From JABDLO01 sp041749255 (GTDB lineage: Bacteria; Bacteroidota; Bacteroidia; Chitinophagales; Saprospiraceae): 64,000 nt of DNA. This document shows positions 24,090 through 33,273 of the stretch, piece after piece; the stretch's first letter is position 1, and each line of letters begins with the position of its first letter. The position numbers and the translations under genes were made by a program. The stretch is taken from the NCBI GenBank assembly GCA_041749255.1, contig JBGTBR010000045.1, positions 4,405-68,404 of the forward strand, read 5' to 3'. Under the pieces are notes generated by a model. That model was not told the origin of the DNA and searched no databases. It was given only the letters and a program-made list of their open reading frames with translations.

Positions 24090-26162
24090 ATGCTGTTACA
24101 CTTACCCGATCATATAGTATATGCCATGTCGCAGACATTTTTTCACTCGATATGGCAGGGAATTTTTATATCCGTACTTTGGGCATCCCTGGTGTCCATT
24201 CCCGGACTGAGAAGTGCTGTTTTCAGGTATTGGTCAGGACTCGCAGCCATGATAGCACTCTTCACTATGGGCATTATCACATATTGGATGCATTACCAAC
24301 CCGTGCAGGAGTCGTTATTTCTGCTGGAATACGGTGAAGCCACCTCTGTAAATCCCTCTATTTTTTATGAAGATACCATTTCGGTCTTACACCCGTTTCA
24401 TGGATTTTTTATAGAACACGCACCTCTTATCTCGCAGATTTGGGTTTGGGGCATGGTTTTACTTCTGATCAGGCTTTTGATGGGTTACGGGTATTTAAAG
24501 TACATAGCTTCAGGCGTAAAATCTAAGCAACATCCAATCCTGATATCTGCATTGGAAAATGTAAGAGGAAAAATGAGGCTAGCTACACCTGTAGTGGTAT
24601 CGATTTCCAATAAAGTATCCGGACCCATGCTGGTAGGTTGGATCAAGCCGGTTATTCTGTTTCCGGTAGGTCTGATCAATGCCCTGACACCGCAGGAAGT
24701 AGAAGCCATTATAGCTCATGAACTGGCTCATGTAAAAAGACATGACTGGTTAATAAACCTGGTTCAGTCTCTGATAGAGGTGGCATTTTATTATCATCCT
24801 GCAGTTTGGTGGCTCTCATATCAGATCAGAGAAGCCAGAGAAAATTGTTGCGATGATATGGCCATCGAAAATGGTTATTCTCCACTGTTCTACGCGCGTT
24901 TATTGATTCGCATCAAAGAATTACAAATTCAAACTAACCATTCACCCTCTATTTCATTAGTAGGAAATAGCAAAACTTTATTAAATAGAATACAAAGAAT
25001 CTTAGGTCAAACTCAAAATTTTTATACAATGAAAGAAAAATGTATTGCATTAGGAATGATCACAGCAGTGATACTTGTACTGACATCCTCATCATTTGTA
25101 CAGTCAGAAAAAGATTTTAAAAAGACAAACAATGAGGCAACCCTTCACTTAACGGAGTATGATATTTCATCTGAAGCGGAACATGAAATATTGGACACTA
25201 TCCCTAAAAAAGAGTCGAAAAAATCAGTGTATATTGAAAATACAGATCCTGGTAAAACGATTCATGTTGAAATTCAGGATGGTGAAATTATTCGACTTGA
25301 AGTAGATGGAGAACCTGTCCATCCGGATGATTATGATAATTATACAAAGGAATATAACTATGAAGATGGAAGCCATTTTGGAAAAATGCAAGGATTTAAG
25401 AACTATTACAAATTGGATACAGATAGTCTCCCTATCAAAATTTTCGGTATGGATAAGGATATATTCAGGGAGTGGAATGTCCAGGGATTGGGAATGGATT
25501 CCATGATCATAAGATCCTTTCCAAAAGGTATGCGTCAATTGTATGGAATAGAAGGCAAACAAAATATGCCACATTTCTTCTTTGAAGGTGACACAGCTGA
25601 CATGAAGTCATTCTATTTTGGATATGGTGACCTCTTACCCTCCTTTCCAGCAGATCAGCTTGATGAAGAAATGAAGTCTTTAAGATTGCATTTAGAAAAT
25701 TTGGAAGAGGGGGAGTTAAAACACCTACGAAGATGGGAGCGGAGCAGGTTGGATTCCACTTTTCAATTGAATAGAGAGCGGAATCTTAAAGAAATGGAAA
25801 AAATGAGAAGGCTTCAAGAAGAAAGCTTCAGAAAATTAAGAAATTTGGAAAGGGATAGCATGCGTCATTTTCACTTCGACATGGATCAATGGAGAAGCGT
25901 GGCACCCCATTTCGGTGGTAATGTACAAGAGAGAGTGGGATACGAACTCAATAGGGACGGACTATTGATTTTCGAAAAGGAAAATAAAGTAGAACTTACA
26001 GGTAAACACCTAAAAATCAATGGACAAAAGCAACCCGACAATATCTACGAAAAGTATAAAAGGATTTTTGAAGAAAGCTCCGGAATTCCCGTGACTAAAA
26101 ATTCTCATCTCGAATTTAAAATATTAGGTGAAAAACATAGTAATAGTTTAAGGCGGATTTAA
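24090..26162 (+). CDS. BlaR1-like M56 membrane metallopeptidase
   Basis: A 690-aa protein. The N-terminal half has about four membrane segments and the M56 zinc site HELAHVKRHDW (His210, Glu211, His214), followed by the REARENCCDDMAIE motif. One more membrane segment (about 315-330) leads to a long charged region (about 350-690) rich in Glu, Lys, Met and Arg. This tail does not look like the penicillin-binding sensor of true BlaR1, so the stimulus is probably not a beta-lactam. It starts three bases after blaI ends. A terminator follows at 26192. Confidence 0.88.
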   Translation: MLLHLPDHIVYAMSQTFFHSIWQGIFISVLWASLVSIPGLRSAVFRYWSGLAAMIALFTMGIITYWMHYQPVQESLFLLEYGEATSVNPSIFYEDTISVLHPFHGFFIEHAPLISQIWVWGMVLLLIRLLMGYGYLKYIASGVKSKQHPILISALENVRGKMRLATPVVVSISNKVSGPMLVGWIKPVILFPVGLINALTPQEVEAIIAHELAHVKRHDWLINLVQSLIEVAFYYHPAVWWLSYQIREARENCCDDMAIENGYSPLFYARLLIRIKELQIQTNHSPSISLVGNSKTLLNRIQRILGQTQNFYTMKEKCIALGMITAVILVLTSSSFVQSEKDFKKTNNEATLHLTEYDISSEAEHEILDTIPKKESKKSVYIENTDPGKTIHVEIQDGEIIRLEVDGEPVHPDDYDNYTKEYNYEDGSHFGKMQGFKNYYKLDTDSLPIKIFGMDKDIFREWNVQGLGMDSMIIRSFPKGMRQLYGIEGKQNMPHFFFEGDTADMKSFYFGYGDLLPSFPADQLDEEMKSLRLHLENLEEGELKHLRRWERSRLDSTFQLNRERNLKEMEKMRRLQEESFRKLRNLERDSMRHFHFDMDQWRSVAPHFGGNVQERVGYELNRDGLLIFEKENKVELTGKHLKINGQKQPDNIYEKYKRIFEESSGIPVTKNSHLEFKILGEKHSNSLRRI

Positions 26163-26191
26163 TAGTGTAAGGTAGTTTTAATAGGTTATCC

Positions 26192-26222
26192 AAGGGCTGT
26201 TAATGGTTGACAGCCCTTTTTT
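26192..26222 (+). terminator. Rho-independent terminator of blaI-blaR1 unit
   Basis: Perfect 9-bp stem AAGGGCTGT / ACAGCCCTT, loop of nine bases, followed by a T tract. Confidence 0.9.
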
Positions 26223-26322
26223 CATTTTTGCAAATACCCATTTATTTACACCGGATGCTGAGTAGTTACTTATTATACTAAGTTTTTAAAAAGATATTAA
26301 CTTTAACGTAAAAAATTACGGT

Positions 26323-26778
26323 ATGCTAATACAAGCTAGTTCACCTGAAGAATACATCGCCCATCTGCCGGAAGACAGGAAAACGGCTATGACTACCCTT
26401 AGAAATATTATTTTAGAACATCTGCCACCCGGCTTTGAAGAAACTATGAATGATGGAATGATTGGTTATGTAGTGCCTTTGTCGTTATACCCTGATGGGT
26501 ATCACTGCAAACCCTCTATCCCACTACCCTTTTTACAAATCACCTCACAAAAAAACAATATTTCACTGTACCATTTTGGAATTTATTGTGATGCAAATTT
26601 GCTGAATTGGTTTGTGCATGAGTATCCGAATCATTCCAACACTAAACTCGATATGGGCAAAAGTTGCATTCGATTTAAGAAAATGGAACAAATACCATAT
26701 GACCTCATTGGACAGTTATGCCAAAAAATGACGGTTGCAGAATGGATTGAGAAATATGAAGATGTCATTAAGAAATAA
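26323..26778 (+). CDS. DUF1801 (YdhG-like) domain protein
   Basis: A 151-aa protein. It has the DUF1801 pattern: EEYIAHLPEDRKTAMTTLRNIILEHLPPGFEETMNDGMIGYVVP at the N-terminus, then ITSQKNNISLYHFGIY, and GKSCIRFKKMEQIPYDLIGQL near the end. The fold is YdhG-like and the function in the family is not well established. It stands alone between a terminator and the mutase gene. Family call good, role unknown. Confidence 0.85.
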   Translation: MLIQASSPEEYIAHLPEDRKTAMTTLRNIILEHLPPGFEETMNDGMIGYVVPLSLYPDGYHCKPSIPLPFLQITSQKNNISLYHFGIYCDANLLNWFVHEYPNHSNTKLDMGKSCIRFKKMEQIPYDLIGQLCQKMTVAEWIEKYEDVIKK

Positions 26779-26888
26779 TTCATTTGAGCCTTCTTTGGTA
26801 TGTACATCTCTAAAAGCAGAGGACTAACCCATTTTCACATATTGCCTTATGCTCTTTTATTGTTATCTTTCCACATTAATTTTTGTAT

Positions 26889-28928
26889 ATGAATAATTCA
26901 CCAGGGAAGGATTTTCAATGGGAAGACATCCGGCATCTGCCACATCTGGGTTTCCATTCTGGTATCCCACCCTACCTACGCGGACCCTATGCCAGCATGT
27001 ATGTGTCAAGACCCTGGACGATCCGGCAATACGCAGGCTTTTCATCGGCAGAAGAAAGTAATGCCTTCTATCGAAAAAATCTGAAAGCAGGTCAAAAAGG
27101 ACTTTCTGTTGCTTTTGACCTGGCTACCCACAGAGGTTATGATTCTGATCATCCGAGGGTAAAAGGAGATGTCGGCATGGCGGGTGTGGCCATAGATACG
27201 GTAGAGGACATGAACAAACTTTTTGATGGTATACCCCTGTCAGAAATGTCGGTATCTATGACCATGAATGGAGCCGTGGTACCCATCATGGCCTTTTTCA
27301 TTATAGCTGCTGAAGAACAAGGTGTCACAAAAGAAAAATTAACCGGTACAATACAAAATGATATCCTGAAGGAATTCATGGTAAGAAATACCTACATATA
27401 TCCCCCAAAGGCGTCGATGAAAATCGTATCGGATATTTTTGCGTATACCTCGAAGCATATGCCTAGATTTAACAGTATTTCCATTAGTGGTTATCACATG
27501 CATGAAGCCGGTGCACCCGCAGAGGTCGAGTTGGCCTATACCCTGGCCGACGGTTGGGAGTATTTAAGAGCTGGACTCGAAGCCGGATTAAAGGTGGACG
27601 ATTTTGCACCCAGGTTTTCTTTTTTCTGGGGCATAGGTATGGATTTTTTTACAGAGATCGCCAAGTTGCGTGCAGGAAGGTTATTATGGGCTGAAATCGC
27701 AAGCAAATATCAACCATCCAACCCAAAATCAATGGCCTTGCGCACCCATTGCCAGACTTCTGGCTACAGTCTTACAGCACAAAGCCCCTATAACAATATT
27801 GCCAGAACGACCATCGAAGCCATGGCAGCAATTTTTGGTGGTACGCAGTCTTTGCATACCAACGCACTCGATGAGGCCATCGCACTTCCTACAGAATACT
27901 CGGCAAAAATAGCCAGGGATACCCAGATATATCTTCAAAAGCATACCGATCTTACACATGCTGTAGATCCGGCGGGAGGTTCGTATTATATCGAGAAACG
28001 TACCGCTGAACTGGTTGCAAATGCGTGGAAACTCATTGAAGAAGTGGAAAATTTAGGAGGTATGACCGCTGCCATAGAAAAAGGAGTGCCAAAAATGAGA
28101 ATTGAAGAAGCCGCGGCCATCAAACAAGCCGGTATTGATAGCGGTCAGGAAAAAGTGATTGGAATGAATATTTTTAAGGATGAAAAGCTGGAAGATCTCA
28201 ATTTTTTAGAAGTGGATAACAACAAAGTGCGGGAAAATCAAATAGCAAGTATTCAGAAAGTCAAAGCCGCTCGTAATCAATCTCTAACTGAAAAAAGTCT
28301 TTTACAACTTTCTTTGGCTGCAGAAAAAGGAACAGGTATACTGGAAGCAGCCATCGAAGCAGCCCGCCATAGAGCTACATTGGGTGAAATATCTGATGCC
28401 ATGGAAAAAGTATGGGGCAGATACAAAGCAGTACATCAAACAATTACAGGAATTTATTCCCGAGAAATAAAAATGGACGAAAAATTTAAAAAAGCATTGG
28501 AGTTGTCCGACCAGTTTGCAGCCATCGAAGGCCGTAGGCCCAGGATCATGATTGCCAAACTCGGGCAAGATGGACACGACAGAGGAGCTAAAGTGATAGC
28601 TACCAGTTTCGCTGACCTTGGTTTTGATGTGGATATCGGTTCGCTGTTTCAAACTCCGGAAGAAGCCGCAAAACAGGCAGCCGAAAACGACGTGCACATA
28701 TTGGGCATCTCTTCACTGGCTGCCGGACATAAAACACTGGTTCCACAGACCATACAGGCACTCAGGGAAATTGGACGTAGCGATATCATGGTCATCGTCG
28801 GCGGAGTCATCCCAGTTAGTGATTACCCCTTTTTGTTTGAAAAAGGCGTAGCTGCAGTTTTCGGCCCCGGAACCATCATAGCTGAAGCCGCTACAGAACT
28901 GCTAAAATTACTGATGAAACATCCATGA
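26889..28928 (+). CDS. Methylmalonyl-CoA mutase, catalytic subunit
   Basis: A 679-aa B12 enzyme that interconverts methylmalonyl-CoA and succinyl-CoA. The substrate-binding TIM barrel begins with RGPYASMYVSRPWTIRQYAGFSSAEESNAFYR and includes the typical FFWGIGMDFFTEIAKLRAGR. The C-terminal B12 domain has the DxHxxG motif, DGHDRG with His563 as lower ligand, then GGVIP and FGPGT. It is slightly shorter than the usual 710-750 residues. The small subunit gene and the MeaB-type chaperone are not in the window. ATG at 26883 or 26889 is possible. No B12 riboswitch was seen in the 104-base gap before it. Confidence 0.93.
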   Translation: MNNSPGKDFQWEDIRHLPHLGFHSGIPPYLRGPYASMYVSRPWTIRQYAGFSSAEESNAFYRKNLKAGQKGLSVAFDLATHRGYDSDHPRVKGDVGMAGVAIDTVEDMNKLFDGIPLSEMSVSMTMNGAVVPIMAFFIIAAEEQGVTKEKLTGTIQNDILKEFMVRNTYIYPPKASMKIVSDIFAYTSKHMPRFNSISISGYHMHEAGAPAEVELAYTLADGWEYLRAGLEAGLKVDDFAPRFSFFWGIGMDFFTEIAKLRAGRLLWAEIASKYQPSNPKSMALRTHCQTSGYSLTAQSPYNNIARTTIEAMAAIFGGTQSLHTNALDEAIALPTEYSAKIARDTQIYLQKHTDLTHAVDPAGGSYYIEKRTAELVANAWKLIEEVENLGGMTAAIEKGVPKMRIEEAAAIKQAGIDSGQEKVIGMNIFKDEKLEDLNFLEVDNNKVRENQIASIQKVKAARNQSLTEKSLLQLSLAAEKGTGILEAAIEAARHRATLGEISDAMEKVWGRYKAVHQTITGIYSREIKMDEKFKKALELSDQFAAIEGRRPRIMIAKLGQDGHDRGAKVIATSFADLGFDVDIGSLFQTPEEAAKQAAENDVHILGISSLAAGHKTLVPQTIQALREIGRSDIMVIVGGVIPVSDYPFLFEKGVAAVFGPGTIIAEAATELLKLLMKHP

Positions 28929-29270
28929 CTGGTTTGGAGTCACAAAGGAGAATGATTATAAAAGAGCTCTGAAGGAACTTAATATAAATATCCCCCCCCA
29001 AAGCTTTGGTGGCTTTGGGGACGCAAAAATCGTGACAAAACAAAACCAATCGTACCTAAATTTTAAACAGATGAAACGCCTATGACGGGCTTGGAGACAC
29101 AAAGGAGAATGATTAAAAAAGCTCTGAAAGAGCGAAATATCAATAGCCCTGGGCTTCAGCCCAGGGTTAGGATATGAAAAAGTCATCGTTTTGGCGGGAT
29201 TTTTGCCACCCAAAGCTTTGGGTGGCGCAAAAATCATGACAAAACATATAGCAGGTCAATTTTAAATAGC
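28926..29270. repeat. Two diverged tandem copies of a palindrome-rich repeat
   Basis: The gap after the mutase gene consists of two related units. Both begin TTGGAG.CACAAAGGAGAATG (about 28932 and 29091), continue with a GCTCTGAA hairpin (28970s and 29121-29133), and include CCCCCCCCAAAGCTTTGGTGG (28992 on) or its relative. The second unit contains CCCTGGGCTTCAGCCCAGGG (29147-29166) and a perfect 22-bp palindrome at 29205-29226 (GCCACCCAAAG and its complement). No gene lies here. Confidence 0.75.
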
Positions 29271-29302
29271 TGAAACAATCCGGTAAGGTATAGTGTCAAG
29301 GA

Positions 29303-30184
29303 TCAGCAGCACCCTTGACCCGGTATACAACCGGCAGTTAAAGTGGATAATTCTACTTTCGCCTTTTTTGTTTTACCGCCCGGTTTTTGTGCGAATACAG
29401 TTATACTGAAAATTCCTGTTGCACCAGTATTGAAATGGGCGACTTCCTCCGGTGAAAGATATTGTCTTAATATGTCCTCTGGAATATGAATGGCTTTATC
29501 TTTTTGAATACTGAGATTTTCAAAACCCGATTCTTCAATCAAGGCGAGATATTCACTTTTCTGAATGGCTCCTGAGACACATCCGGCGTACATTTCTGCA
29601 TCTTTTTGAAGTGATTGAGGTAAATCTCCTGTAAGTACGATATCTGAAATACAAAAATGACCTCCCGGCTTCAATACCCTACTTATCTCCGCGAAGACGG
29701 CTTTTTTATTCGGAACAAGATTCAATACACAATTGCTAACAATCACGTCAGCTACATCAGGCGATACCGGCATATTTTCAATATCTCCAAAACGGAATTC
29801 TACATTATTGTATCCCAACTTTTCCGAATTACGTCTCGCTTTGTCTATCATAGCCTGTGTAAAATCAATGCCGATAACTTTGCCTTCCGGACCTGTTTCG
29901 TGACGGGCGACAAAACAATCGTTACCAGCTCCCGAACCCAGATCAATAACTGTATCTCCTTTTTTGATCATGGCAAATTGTGTAGGTAGTCCGCAACCTA
30001 AACCCAGATCCGCATCGGGATTGTATCCTTTTAAATCAGAGTAATCGTCAGTCATAATGTTATACACCTCCTTTGATCCCACAGTAGCACCGCAACAGGA
30101 GGCAGCATTGACCTGGGTTTCCTGCAAAGCTATTTTCTCGTATTTTTCTCTTACGATCTCTTTTAGTTTATTTTCATTTTCCAT
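29303..30184 (-). CDS. arsM: Arsenite S-adenosylmethionine methyltransferase
   Basis: A 293-aa class I methyltransferase that methylates As(III). SAM motifs are VIDLGSGAGND, GIDFTQAMIDKAR, and GDIENMPV. The arsenic-binding cysteines of the family are visible: SCCG near the N-terminus, GLGCGLPT, SNCVLNL and YAGCVSGA. A Cys-rich tail, TAGCIPGQGCC, ends the protein. The ATG at 30184 (MENENKLKEIV) is preferred to 30226, which adds a basic stretch unlike the family. An ArsR-type palindrome lies 80 bases upstream (30264-30279). No other ars gene is in the window. Confidence 0.92.
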   Translation of the reverse strand: MENENKLKEIVREKYEKIALQETQVNAASCCGATVGSKEVYNIMTDDYSDLKGYNPDADLGLGCGLPTQFAMIKKGDTVIDLGSGAGNDCFVARHETGPEGKVIGIDFTQAMIDKARRNSEKLGYNNVEFRFGDIENMPVSPDVADVIVSNCVLNLVPNKKAVFAEISRVLKPGGHFCISDIVLTGDLPQSLQKDAEMYAGCVSGAIQKSEYLALIEESGFENLSIQKDKAIHIPEDILRQYLSPEEVAHFNTGATGIFSITVFAQKPGGKTKKAKVELSTLTAGCIPGQGCC

Positions 30185-30263
30185 AATGTGTATAATTTTA
30201 ATGTTAACTTGAACTTTCCGCATCATAGAAATAAGTTGCCGGAAATCTTTAAATTATAAATAT

Positions 30264-30279
30264 ATCGCAATATTACGAT
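30264..30279 (-). promoter_or_regulatory. ArsR-type operator candidate of arsM
   Basis: ATCGCAATATTACGAT is a palindrome with one mismatched pair and ATCG/CGAT ends. On the minus strand the promoter-like TATATTTA box overlaps its right flank. Such CGCAATATT-type dyads are common in front of arsR-controlled genes; binding here is inferred. Confidence 0.55.
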
Positions 30280-30363
30280 TAATATATGAACCATGCAACA
30301 CCCTATTGAAAATTATTTTTTGGCAAGGGCAAATTAGCCGTGAAAACTAAAAGGTAATAGCGA

Positions 30364-30545
30364 TAACCCGCATTATTCATGAGGGATTTGTCATGAAAGG
30401 CTGGAGGCCAATAGAAATGGGTGCTCGTGAAGATTTTTTTCCGCAGGCATAGCCTTAGCTATGTTGAGGACAGAAAATCGAACACGTGCCCATTTATGAA
30501 GGCATCTAGCCTTGTAATAGAAGCCTTCATGAATAATGCGGGTTA
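30364..30545. mobile_element. MITE-like 182-bp element with 19-bp perfect terminal inverted repeats
   Basis: TAACCCGCATTATTCATGA (30364-30382) and its exact complement (30527-30545) bound an element that can fold as one long imperfect hairpin. Internal matching blocks are AAGGCTnGAnGCC, AAATGGG and ATTTT, and the tip is CATAGC-CTTA-GCTATG (30448-30463). It has no open frame. It lies between arsM and the GH53 gene. A non-autonomous transposon or a structured RNA are both possible; no target duplication is evident. Confidence 0.7.
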
Positions 30546-30577
30546 AATCTTATCAAATTTTCTTTACCTGTGAAGAA

Positions 30578-31657
30578 CTATTCTTCCTCAAATACGCTGA
30601 TTGCCGGCAATGCCTTAAAATCAAAATCCCATAATGCCTGATTTTCCCAACTGGATCCGTCGGTAGATTCAGCTCCGTCATGAGCAACCCACTCTGCACC
30701 CCAATAACAAAATCCCAGGGCTTTGGATGACAGGGATATTTCTTTTATGCGTTTTAAAAAATCGTACTGTCCCTGAGGTGTCGCCGGATATGCGGGAAGT
30801 ATCAAATGCTCATCCAGTCCTACTACATTATGAGTCCAGTCACTCCATTCCAATGTAAATGGATATGAAGTTTCTGCAATAACCACCTCTTTATCCTGTA
30901 AGCGCCGGATGTTATCAAGGTTGGATTGTAGTGCAGAGAGATCTTTTCCATGCCATAGAGGGTAATAGGATAGCCCGGCAATATCGTAGTCGAGAGTCCT
31001 GATTTCGTTAAAAAACAATGTAGCGCCATTGATCCCGGCGAAATGCATCATTATAAGTGCATCAGTGCTATTGTCTCTCACAGCACGAATACCCTCCCCA
31101 AGCAATTCCAAAAATTGCTCATGCTGGTTTTGTCTGGAACCTTCAGGCCATAAGAGACCTCCATTGATTTCATTTCCGATCTGAATGTAATCGGGATCCA
31201 ACTCTTCCATCAATTTTGAAGTGTATTGGTACACGCTGTCTTTTAAAGCCTGAAATGGAATATTTCTCCACGATGCTGGAATTTCCTGGTGCCCGGGATC
31301 TGCCCAAGTGTCGGAATAATGTACCGACAACCACACCTTGAGACCTTTTAATTTTATTTCATTTACAAGACCTTTTAGTTCTTGCAGACCTGAAAGGCCG
31401 TCTCCTGGATTATGCCATACCCGTAATCTCGCCGTATTCATTCCTGCATTCGCAAGAGTTGTCAGCATATCTTCTGGTGCGCCATCAATATTGCGGGTTA
31501 TGATACCCGAGGTTCTGATCAGTGGTAAATAGGAAATATCTGCCCCTCTTATGGATAAAGTATGAGGTTCTTCCATTATAATATCTTCATGATCTGAACA
31601 GGACATGAAGAGAACTATGACCGAAAATAATAATGCAATAGTTTTTCCATACCTCAT
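30578..31657 (-). CDS. GH53 endo-beta-1,4-galactanase lipoprotein
   Basis: A 359-aa glycoside hydrolase of family 53, which cuts beta-1,4-galactan side chains of pectin. The ATG at 31657 gives a lipoprotein signal peptide (lipobox VLFMSC); a reading from 31684 adds nine residues. Motifs: RGADISYLP at the start, LRVWHNP, VHYSDTWADPGHQ, the acid/base Glu in IGNEINGG, and the nucleophile Glu in VIAETSYPF. The protein is probably held at the outer membrane. No SusC/SusD genes are near, so it is not in a visible polysaccharide-utilisation locus. Confidence 0.92.
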   Translation of the reverse strand: MRYGKTIALLFSVIVLFMSCSDHEDIIMEEPHTLSIRGADISYLPLIRTSGIITRNIDGAPEDMLTTLANAGMNTARLRVWHNPGDGLSGLQELKGLVNEIKLKGLKVWLSVHYSDTWADPGHQEIPASWRNIPFQALKDSVYQYTSKLMEELDPDYIQIGNEINGGLLWPEGSRQNQHEQFLELLGEGIRAVRDNSTDALIMMHFAGINGATLFFNEIRTLDYDIAGLSYYPLWHGKDLSALQSNLDNIRRLQDKEVVIAETSYPFTLEWSDWTHNVVGLDEHLILPAYPATPQGQYDFLKRIKEISLSSKALGFCYWGAEWVAHDGAESTDGSSWENQALWDFDFKALPAISVFEEE

Positions 31658-31717
31658 GAAGGATCCATTTTTTTTGATGATCAATTTTATTGAATTAACC
31701 CTTATGCATATTGTACT

Positions 31718-33004
31718 TTATAAATCGAGTAACAGTGTTACCGGATCTTCCAAAAGTTTTTTTACGTTTACCAGGAAGGTTACAGACGAACTACCGTCTA
31801 TCACCCGGTGATCATAAGATAAGGCAAGGTACATCATGGGTCTTATGACCACTTGTCCGTTGATGGCTACGGGTCGTTCTATAATATTGTGCATGCCGAG
31901 AATGGCAGACTGTGGTTCGTTAATGATTGGGGTACTGAGCATGCTTCCGAAAATACCTCCATTTGTGATGGTAAATGTACCTCCCTTCATTTCTTCCAAT
32001 GATAGAGTGCCTTTCCGGGCTTTATCCGCCAGTTCTTTGATTTTAAATTCAATTTCCTGAAAAGACAGCGACTCCACATTGTGCACTGGAGGTACCACGA
32101 GCCCATTAGGAGTTGAAATAGCTATTGAAATATCAACGTAATCATGGTATACGAATTCATTGCCATCGATCATGGCATTCACCTCTGGCATTTCTAATAA
32201 AACCTTGGCACATGCTTTAGCAAATATGGACATAAATCCCAATTTGATACCGTGCTTCTCGACGAAACGATCCTGGTATTTTTTACGGAATTCCATGACT
32301 TCGTATAAATCTACCTCGTTGAAAGTAGTGAGCATGGCCGTATTGTTCTTGGCAGAAACCAAACGGGTAGCTATGGTTCGCCTCATTCGGGACATTTTCT
32401 CACGACGGGTTTCCCTTGAGAATGATGTGAGTGGTTTTTTAGCAGTCTTTTCTACTTCACTTTTTGCCAGAATGTCCGGATCGGGTGAACTTGAGGTCAT
32501 TTCTGCATTCAAAGCATCTTCCTTGGTAATTCTTCCTCCTTTTCCTGATCCCTCTACACTTTCAGGTTCAATTCCCTTCTCCCTTAAAATCTTAGCTGCG
32601 GCAGGAGAGGGGTGACCTTCAGCATAACTGCTTTCTTCGATTTTTGGCTCTTCCTGCTTACTGGTTTCAGGCTCAGATTCGCTCTTTTTATCATTGGGAG
32701 GAGTAGATTTTTCCTTCTCAGGAGAAGAGGAAGGTTTTTCTTCTTTTTCTTCCTTTTCTTCCTGTACACTGGTATCTATTTTAGCTACCAGTGCTCCAAT
32801 TTCCAGGTCATCGTTTTCGGCTGCGACATGAATGAGTTTTCCAGATGCTTCGGCCGGAAATTCCAACGTAGCTTTGTCGGATTCAAATTCGCAAATCGGG
32901 GTATCAATCTTGACAAAAGATCCATCCGGCACCAGCCATTGAGACAGAGTTACCTCAGTAATGGACTCTCCAATGGTCGGAACTTTCATTTCTACAATAC
33001 TCAT
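31718..33004 (-). CDS. sucB: Dihydrolipoyllysine succinyltransferase (E2 of 2-oxoglutarate dehydrogenase)
   Basis: A 428-aa E2 enzyme. The lipoyl domain (1-78) has Lys44 in FESDKATLE. An acidic, Lys/Glu/Pro-rich linker (about 80-130) is followed by the E1/E3-binding domain (SPAAAKILREKGI, GKGGRITKEDAL) and the acyltransferase domain (about 195-428) with FNEVDLYEVMEFRKKY and the catalytic SYDHRVIDG. The single lipoyl domain and FNEVD-type sequence favour the succinyl form over the pyruvate form. sucA is not in the window. Confidence 0.92.
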   Translation of the reverse strand: MSIVEMKVPTIGESITEVTLSQWLVPDGSFVKIDTPICEFESDKATLEFPAEASGKLIHVAAENDDLEIGALVAKIDTSVQEEKEEKEEKPSSSPEKEKSTPPNDKKSESEPETSKQEEPKIEESSYAEGHPSPAAAKILREKGIEPESVEGSGKGGRITKEDALNAEMTSSSPDPDILAKSEVEKTAKKPLTSFSRETRREKMSRMRRTIATRLVSAKNNTAMLTTFNEVDLYEVMEFRKKYQDRFVEKHGIKLGFMSIFAKACAKVLLEMPEVNAMIDGNEFVYHDYVDISIAISTPNGLVVPPVHNVESLSFQEIEFKIKELADKARKGTLSLEEMKGGTFTITNGGIFGSMLSTPIINEPQSAILGMHNIIERPVAINGQVVIRPMMYLALSYDHRVIDGSSSVTFLVNVKKLLEDPVTLLLDL

Positions 33005-33273
33005 AACCTGGATATTTATTGGTTTTTACATTAACACCCGTTTGAGGCTTATGTTCGAATCATATATCTCGCAAGGTTGTTGTTTTCTATTTAACTTACA
33101 AATGTAAATGAAATTTGCAATACCTGCCAAGATAATAGCAATGGATTTGCATTCAATTTAAGTTTGTCTAAAAATATTTTTCAAGTGATAATAAATTTGA
33201 AAAGAGATTCAATGAGGACTTCCCGGTGTGGAGCGACTCTTAGCCTGGTATCAAAAAAATAAAACCAAAACAT

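Noticed and set aside
26785..26882. Possible B12 riboswitch before methylmalonyl-CoA mutase
   Set aside because: The gap is only about 100 bases and no B12-box-like sequence or strong stem is present.
28956..29237. Minus-strand frame of 93 codons behind the mutase gene
   Set aside because: It runs through the palindromic repeats and has no conserved features.
30340..30560. CRISPR-like array between arsM and the galactanase gene
   Set aside because: The repeat is a single inverted pair, not a series of direct repeats with spacers.
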